NCBI GenBank assembly: GCA_016787105.1 | Contig: JAEUVI010000391.1 | Location: 1-9,994 of the forward strand | DNA length: 9,994 bases | Direction of reading: 5' to 3' | Source: Chitinophagaceae bacterium | GTDB lineage: Bacteria; Bacteroidota; Bacteroidia; Chitinophagales; Chitinophagaceae | Part shown: in pieces, positions 6,043 to 9,994 of the stretch | How the letters are laid out: each line of letters starts with the position of its first letter | Position numbering within the stretch: the first letter of the stretch is position 1 | Notes under the pieces: model-generated | Told to the model about the DNA's origin: nothing | Seen by the model: only the letters and a program-made list of their open reading frames with translations | Database searches by the model: none | Made by a program: the position numbers and the translations under genes

Positions 6043-6681
6043 ATGGATCAGCAGCAACGAATTGTACAGAAAGCCCACGAAATGTTTATGCGTTTTGGCA
6101 TCCGTAGCGTCAGCATGGATGAGATAGCGGCACAACTGGGGGTAAGCAAAAAAACTATCTACCAGTTTTTTGCAGATAAAGACGCATTGGTAGAGGCGGT
6201 TATAGACATCGAAATAAATAGTAATGAGCGGGAGTGCATGGGCAATCAGTCCAAAAGTGAAAACCCGATTCACGAAATATTCCTAGCTGTAGATGATGTG
6301 ATGGAGATGCTGAAAGTGATGAACCCGACACTGGTTTACGATTTGCAGAAGTATCACGAAGCTGTTTTCAGAAAACTGAATGATCATAAGAATAAATTTT
6401 TTTATAAACTCACCCGTGATAACCTGGAGCGGGGAATAACAGAAGGGTTATACAGGCCGGAAATAAATACGGATATCCTTACCCGTTTGAGGCTTGCTAC
6501 CATATTTTTAATGTTCAATCCTGAAATGATGGCGCAGGGGAAAAACTCGCCCGGCGATTTTATCAAGGAAATAACCATGAATTTTTTATACGGACTTGCT
6601 ACGCCAAAAGGAATAAAACTGATTCAGAAATACACACAACAAAGACAAAAACATCTTGAACATGAAGAAAGCAGGAAATAA
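6043..6681 (+). CDS. TetR/AcrR family transcriptional regulator
   Basis: 212-residue repressor-type protein. The N-terminal TetR DNA-binding domain occupies about residues 3-50: IVQKAHEMFMRFGIRSVSM, then the helix-turn-helix DEIAAQLGVSKKTIYQFF (26-43) and the usual KDALVEAV helix. The remaining 160 residues are helical and should bind an unknown small ligand and form the dimer; this half is poorly conserved in the family, so the inducer cannot be predicted. It heads an operon with TolC-like, adaptor and RND pump genes, the standard setting for a local efflux repressor, and its promoter is covered by a 32-bp palindrome. AAGG at 6037-6040, only 2 nt before the ATG, is too close to be a normal Shine-Dalgarno site. 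The basic tail (TQQRQKHLEHEESRK) is encoded by DNA that overlaps the start of the next gene by 20 nt. Confidence 0.92.
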   Translation: MDQQQRIVQKAHEMFMRFGIRSVSMDEIAAQLGVSKKTIYQFFADKDALVEAVIDIEINSNERECMGNQSKSENPIHEIFLAVDDVMEMLKVMNPTLVYDLQKYHEAVFRKLNDHKNKFFYKLTRDNLERGITEGLYRPEINTDILTRLRLATIFLMFNPEMMAQGKNSPGDFIKEITMNFLYGLATPKGIKLIQKYTQQRQKHLEHEESRK

Positions 6682-8077
6682 AAAATGGCTTTGGATTACC
6701 AGTCTGGCATTACTTCCATTTGCTGCAATGGCGCAGGATTCAGCTACAACTGTTCACAGCTTTTCGGTTCAGCAGGCTGTAGATTATGCAAAAAAGCATA
6801 GCGTACAGGTAAAGAATGCGCTGGTTGATGTACAGATTCAAAGAGAAACCAACCGGGAACTTACCGGTTCCGCCTACCCGCAAATTTCAGCATCAGCAGG
6901 TACAACTTATAACCCATTTGTTGCAACACAGGTGCTTCCAAACTTTATCTCGCCGGCTACATACCAGGTATTGGTGCAGGAAGGCGTTAAAGACGGAAAC
7001 GGAAATCCTATCCAGATGCCGGGTGATTTTGGATACATCGCAGCGCAGTTTGGAACTAAATGGTCCGCTACTACCGGCATATCACTTAGCCAGATAATTT
7101 TTGACGGGCAGGTATTTGTAGGCCTTCGGGCAAGATCAACAGCAATGGAGTTTTCCCGGAAAAAAGCAGAGGTAACCGAAGAAGGTATCAAGGCGAATAT
7201 TCACAAAATCTATTATCAACTGGTTGTAAGTAAAACACAAATTGATCTGCTGGATGCAAATATCGATTTATTGAATAAACTGCAGCACGATACCAAAATC
7301 ATGTATGATAATGGGTTTGCTGAAAGATTGGATGTAGATAAAGTGAGTGTGCAACTTGCTAACCTGCAAACGGAAAAAATAAATGCATTGAACCAGGTAT
7401 ATAACGGGTACCTCGGGCTGAAAGTACTGATGGGTATGCCTGTGAGTGATTCGCTCGTGTTGACAGATACATTAAGTGATGAGCAAGTTAAAGAAGGCAT
7501 ATTGGAAGCAGCAGATTTTAATTACTCATTACGTAAGGAGTACCAATATGCAGACCTGGGTATCAAACTGGCTGAATACAATGTAAAGAGATATCAGCTC
7601 TCCAAACTTCCTACCCTGAATCTTAACGGGTATTATAATAAAAACGCTCAGCGCGATAAGTTTAATTTTTTCGGAAAAGGAGATTGGTTTAATATTTCTG
7701 CAATAACATTAAACCTTCACATTCCTATTTTTAACGGGTTTGCTAACAATGCAAGGATTGCCCAGGCGCGATTGGCGCTACAGAAATCACGTAATGAGCA
7801 GGAAGCTTTAAAAAATAATATAGATAACGAAGTACAGACCGCGAAAAACAATTTTTCTTCTGCTATCTCTAATCTTGATTACCAGAAAAGAAATATGGCA
7901 CTTGCAGAAAGCGTGTACCAGCAAACGAAGAAAAAATATGAAGTAGGTACAGGATCGCAAACAGAAATAAACCAGTCGCAAACTGATATGAAAACAGCAC
8001 AAACAAATTATATCAATGCACTCTACAATGCAATCATTGCCAGGGTAGATTTCATGAAAGCAACCGGAAAACTGTAA
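6662..8077 (+). CDS. TolC-like outer-membrane efflux protein
   Basis: 471-residue outer membrane factor, the exit duct of a tripartite pump. Signal peptide: basic MKKAGNKK, hydrophobic WLWITSLALLPF, cleavage after AMA (residue 24). Two outer membrane efflux protein repeats follow, about 30-235 (starting FSVQQAVDYAKKHSVQVKNA) and about 270-470, each with long helices and a strand region (for example ISLSQIIFDGQVFVGL and LNLHIPIFNGFANNARI, the paired membrane-strand motifs). The C-terminal helices (YEVGTGSQTEINQSQTDMKTAQTNY) are typical. An N-proximal insert around 70-105 (FVATQVLPNF...PIQMPGDFG) is probably an extracellular loop. Start: ATG at 6662 gives a normal signal peptide; an in-frame TTG two codons earlier (6656) is less likely. 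The start lies inside the tetR reading frame, so translation may be coupled. Confidence 0.93.
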   Translation: MKKAGNKKWLWITSLALLPFAAMAQDSATTVHSFSVQQAVDYAKKHSVQVKNALVDVQIQRETNRELTGSAYPQISASAGTTYNPFVATQVLPNFISPATYQVLVQEGVKDGNGNPIQMPGDFGYIAAQFGTKWSATTGISLSQIIFDGQVFVGLRARSTAMEFSRKKAEVTEEGIKANIHKIYYQLVVSKTQIDLLDANIDLLNKLQHDTKIMYDNGFAERLDVDKVSVQLANLQTEKINALNQVYNGYLGLKVLMGMPVSDSLVLTDTLSDEQVKEGILEAADFNYSLRKEYQYADLGIKLAEYNVKRYQLSKLPTLNLNGYYNKNAQRDKFNFFGKGDWFNISAITLNLHIPIFNGFANNARIAQARLALQKSRNEQEALKNNIDNEVQTAKNNFSSAISNLDYQKRNMALAESVYQQTKKKYEVGTGSQTEINQSQTDMKTAQTNYINALYNAIIARVDFMKATGKL

Positions 8078-8117
8078 CTCTTATTTGAAATTAATTATGA
8101 TTTATAAACTCAACTAT

Positions 8118-9323
8118 ATGCAAACTGTTTCAAAAATTTCTTTAGCCGCTTTGCTTACTATCTTTCTTGCAGCATGCGGAAGCAGTACCAAGGAAACTAA
8201 AGGAGAACTGACTGATAAGAAAGCACAATTGACAAAACTGAAAGGAGACCAGGAAAAACTCGCAGGTGAAATCAGGAAGCTGGAAGAAGAAATTGCGAAA
8301 ATAGATCCTTCTGCAGTGGCGAAGCCAAAACTGGTAGCAATATCAACTATTGGATCGGATTCATTCAATCACTATATAGACCTGCAGGGAAAAATAGATG
8401 CGCAGAATGTAGCGATGGTAGCACCCCGCGGACAAGGCGGCGTAGTAAGGGCTATATACGTAAAGCAGGGCCAGGCTGTAAGGAAAGGGCAATTGATTAT
8501 GAAATTGGACAATGCCATCGCACTACAGCAGGTAGATGCTGCAAAATCGCAAATAGCAGGACTGGAAGCACAGGTGAAACTGGCAGAAAGTATTTACCAG
8601 CGTCAACAGAATTTGTGGAAAGATAATATTGGTACAGAAGTACAGGTACTGCAGGCTAAAACAAATGCTGAAAATGCCGCTGCACAATTGAATGCTGCAA
8701 AAGCCCAGGTGAGAGTAGCACAGGAAAGTGCAGACCTCTCCAATGTGTATGCTGAAATAAACGGAACAATAGATGTGGTAAATGTAAAAGTGGGCGAATT
8801 CTTCTCTCCGCAATCAGCGGCAATGACTGCTACAGGAATCCGTATTGTAAATACCGGTGACCTGAAAGTATTGGTACAGGTACCTGAAAATTATTCAGAG
8901 AGAGTAAAAACTGGCGGTACAATAAAAGTAACATTGCCAGAAGTAAACAACAAGGTGTTTTATTCAAAAATAACTGTAGCCGGCCGATTGATTGATCCGG
9001 TAAGCCGCACATTTTTTATTGAAGGAAAAATACCACAGGATAAAGACATTAAACCAAATCAGATTGCGAAAGTGCAGATACTGGATTACAGTAATAATGC
9101 CGCAATTACAATACCTGTAAATACACTGCAGACCGATGATAAAGGAAAATATGTATTGGTAGCTGTAACTGAAAATGGAAAAATGTACGCGAGAAAGAAA
9201 GCAGTTACTATTGGTGAGTTGTATGGTGACAAGCTCGAAATAAAAAGCGGACTTGCAGCAGGAGACAAAATTATTACGGAAGGATTTCAAAGCTTATATG
9301 AAGGACAGTTGATTGCTATATAA
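8118..9323 (+). CDS. RND efflux periplasmic adaptor (HlyD/AcrA family lipoprotein)
   Basis: About 401-residue membrane-fusion protein that bridges the RND pump and the TolC-like duct. From ATG 8118 the N-terminus is MQTVSKISLAALLTIFLAAC, a lipoprotein signal with lipobox LAAC (Cys20 lipidated). A short heptad-rich segment follows (about 25-64, with LTKLKGDQEKLAGEIRKLEE), then the first lipoyl half (AMVAPRGQGGVVRAIYVKQG), an alpha-helical hairpin (about 132-205), the second lipoyl half (YAEINGTIDVVNVKVGEFF), a beta-barrel and a membrane-proximal domain ending FQSLYEGQLIAI. Alternative starts are ATG 8097 (seven residues longer) and TTG 8085; none has a clear ribosome binding site, and 8118 was chosen because it gives the most typical lipoprotein leader. 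It begins 40 nt after the TolC-like gene with no terminator between them, so it belongs to the same operon. Confidence 0.92.
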   Translation: MQTVSKISLAALLTIFLAACGSSTKETKGELTDKKAQLTKLKGDQEKLAGEIRKLEEEIAKIDPSAVAKPKLVAISTIGSDSFNHYIDLQGKIDAQNVAMVAPRGQGGVVRAIYVKQGQAVRKGQLIMKLDNAIALQQVDAAKSQIAGLEAQVKLAESIYQRQQNLWKDNIGTEVQVLQAKTNAENAAAQLNAAKAQVRVAQESADLSNVYAEINGTIDVVNVKVGEFFSPQSAAMTATGIRIVNTGDLKVLVQVPENYSERVKTGGTIKVTLPEVNNKVFYSKITVAGRLIDPVSRTFFIEGKIPQDKDIKPNQIAKVQILDYSNNAAITIPVNTLQTDDKGKYVLVAVTENGKMYARKKAVTIGELYGDKLEIKSGLAAGDKIITEGFQSLYEGQLIAI

Positions 9324-9402
9324 GAATAGCAGTTAATTGAAATGACAGGAAAAGAATAAACAAAGACCATGCGGACGGCGGCCGCAACAAATACTTATCA
9401 TC

Positions 9403-9994
9403 ATGTCTGTATTAGAAAGTTTAACAGGGAAGTTTAAAGAGTTTAAACCTACATCATGGGCGGTACGGAATAAAACATTTATGTACCTTTTGATATTGGC
9501 TGTATCCGGGTGGGGTATTATGCTTTTTATGACGCTTCCCAAAGAACAATACCCTGATATTGTAATTCCTACTGTATATATCTCCACCATCTATGTCGGA
9601 AACTCACCGCGGGATATGGAGAACCTTGTTACACAACCTATCGAAAAACAACTCAAAGGTATCACTGGTGCTAAGGTGACGAAAGTAACCAGTACCAGTG
9701 TAAATGATTACTCAGCTATTACTGTAGAGTTTGATACGGATGTAAAAGTAGATGTAGCTGTTCAGAAAGTAAAAGACGCAATTGATAAAGCGAAGCAGGA
9801 CTTGCCAACAGATCTTACACAAGAACCGACGGCAATGGAGGTAAGCTTTTCAGAAATGCCGATCATGTATGTAAACCTGAGTGGTGATTATGATCCGGCG
9901 CGGTTGAAAAAGTTTGCAGATGATATGAAGGATAAACTGGAAGAATTGCCTCAATTGAACCGTGTGGATATAGTAGGTGCGCCTGAGCGAGAGT
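9403..9994 (+). CDS. RND efflux transporter, N-terminal part (3' end beyond window)
   Basis: First 197 residues of an AcrB/HAE1-like proton-driven inner-membrane pump. After a soluble N-terminus (MSVLESLTGKFKEFKPTSWA) comes the first membrane helix (about 25-44, MYLLILAVSGWGIMLFM) and then the periplasmic porter domain: LPKEQYPDI (45-53), the conserved YVGNSPRDMENLVTQPIE stretch (64-81), GITGAKVTKVTSTS and the coupled DVKVDVAVQKVKDAID helix. Full family length is about 1000-1050 residues; the rest is off the right edge, and the frame is open to the end. The proton-relay residues in the fourth and tenth helices cannot be checked. It is the fourth gene of the efflux operon, after a 79-bp gap that is longer than the other spacers. 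ATG 9403 is the only start fitting the family. Substrate unknown. Confidence 0.93.
   Translation, partial: MSVLESLTGKFKEFKPTSWAVRNKTFMYLLILAVSGWGIMLFMTLPKEQYPDIVIPTVYISTIYVGNSPRDMENLVTQPIEKQLKGITGAKVTKVTSTSVNDYSAITVEFDTDVKVDVAVQKVKDAIDKAKQDLPTDLTQEPTAMEVSFSEMPIMYVNLSGDYDPARLKKFADDMKDKLEELPQLNRVDIVGAPERE

Noticed and set aside
9371..9385. NotI-like GCGGCCGC patch as vector contamination or a misassembly join
   Set aside because: Both flanks belong to the expected adaptor and RND genes of the same operon type in the expected order, so there is no evidence of foreign sequence.

Overview
The window looks like a chromosomal segment of a Bacteroidota bacterium, most likely of the Chitinophagaceae type. 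The grounds are a type IX secretion (T9SS) C-terminal sorting domain, promoters of the Bacteroidota form (TTTG, 19 nt, TAnnTTTG), near absence of Shine-Dalgarno sequences, moderately low G+C content and the family-level look of every protein. The placement is inferred from these traits, not from a database comparison.

Layout. Positions 1-501 (minus) hold the N-terminal 167 codons of phosphoserine aminotransferase (serC), which runs off the left edge. A clear intrinsic terminator (628-666, acting on the minus strand) separates it from an upstream minus-strand group. In transcription order that group is a DUF502 membrane protein (5781-5179), a zinc-dependent phospholipase C / S1-P1 nuclease family secreted enzyme (5182-4217, overlapping the previous gene by ATGA), and, after a 138-bp gap, a very large secreted purple-acid-phosphatase-like metallophosphoesterase (4078-695). 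The last protein has three tandem N-terminal modules with an exact 175-residue period and a T9SS sorting tail. The two exported hydrolases could cooperate in releasing phosphate from external phosphodiesters and monoesters (inference).

Positions 5782-6042 are a divergent intergenic region with a -7 element for the DUF502 gene, a 9-bp inverted repeat, a duplicated 9-mer, and an 11-bp-arm palindrome that covers the promoter of the rightward operon. That operon is a tripartite efflux system: TetR-family regulator (6043-6681), TolC-like outer-membrane factor (6662-8077, overlapping tetR by 20 nt), lipoprotein periplasmic adaptor (8118-9323) and the start of an RND inner-membrane pump (9403 to the right edge). 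The arrangement suggests an autoregulated, ligand-inducible efflux operon in which TetR represses its own gene and the pump genes by sitting on the palindrome.

Most genes belong to recognisable families. The less ordinary items are the promoter/operator architecture in front of tetR, the triple-repeat phosphatase, and a G+C-rich patch with an overlapping mini-ORF in front of the RND gene. I did not see a CRISPR array, insertion sequence, tRNA or rRNA, and I found no clear sign of a wholly new system.
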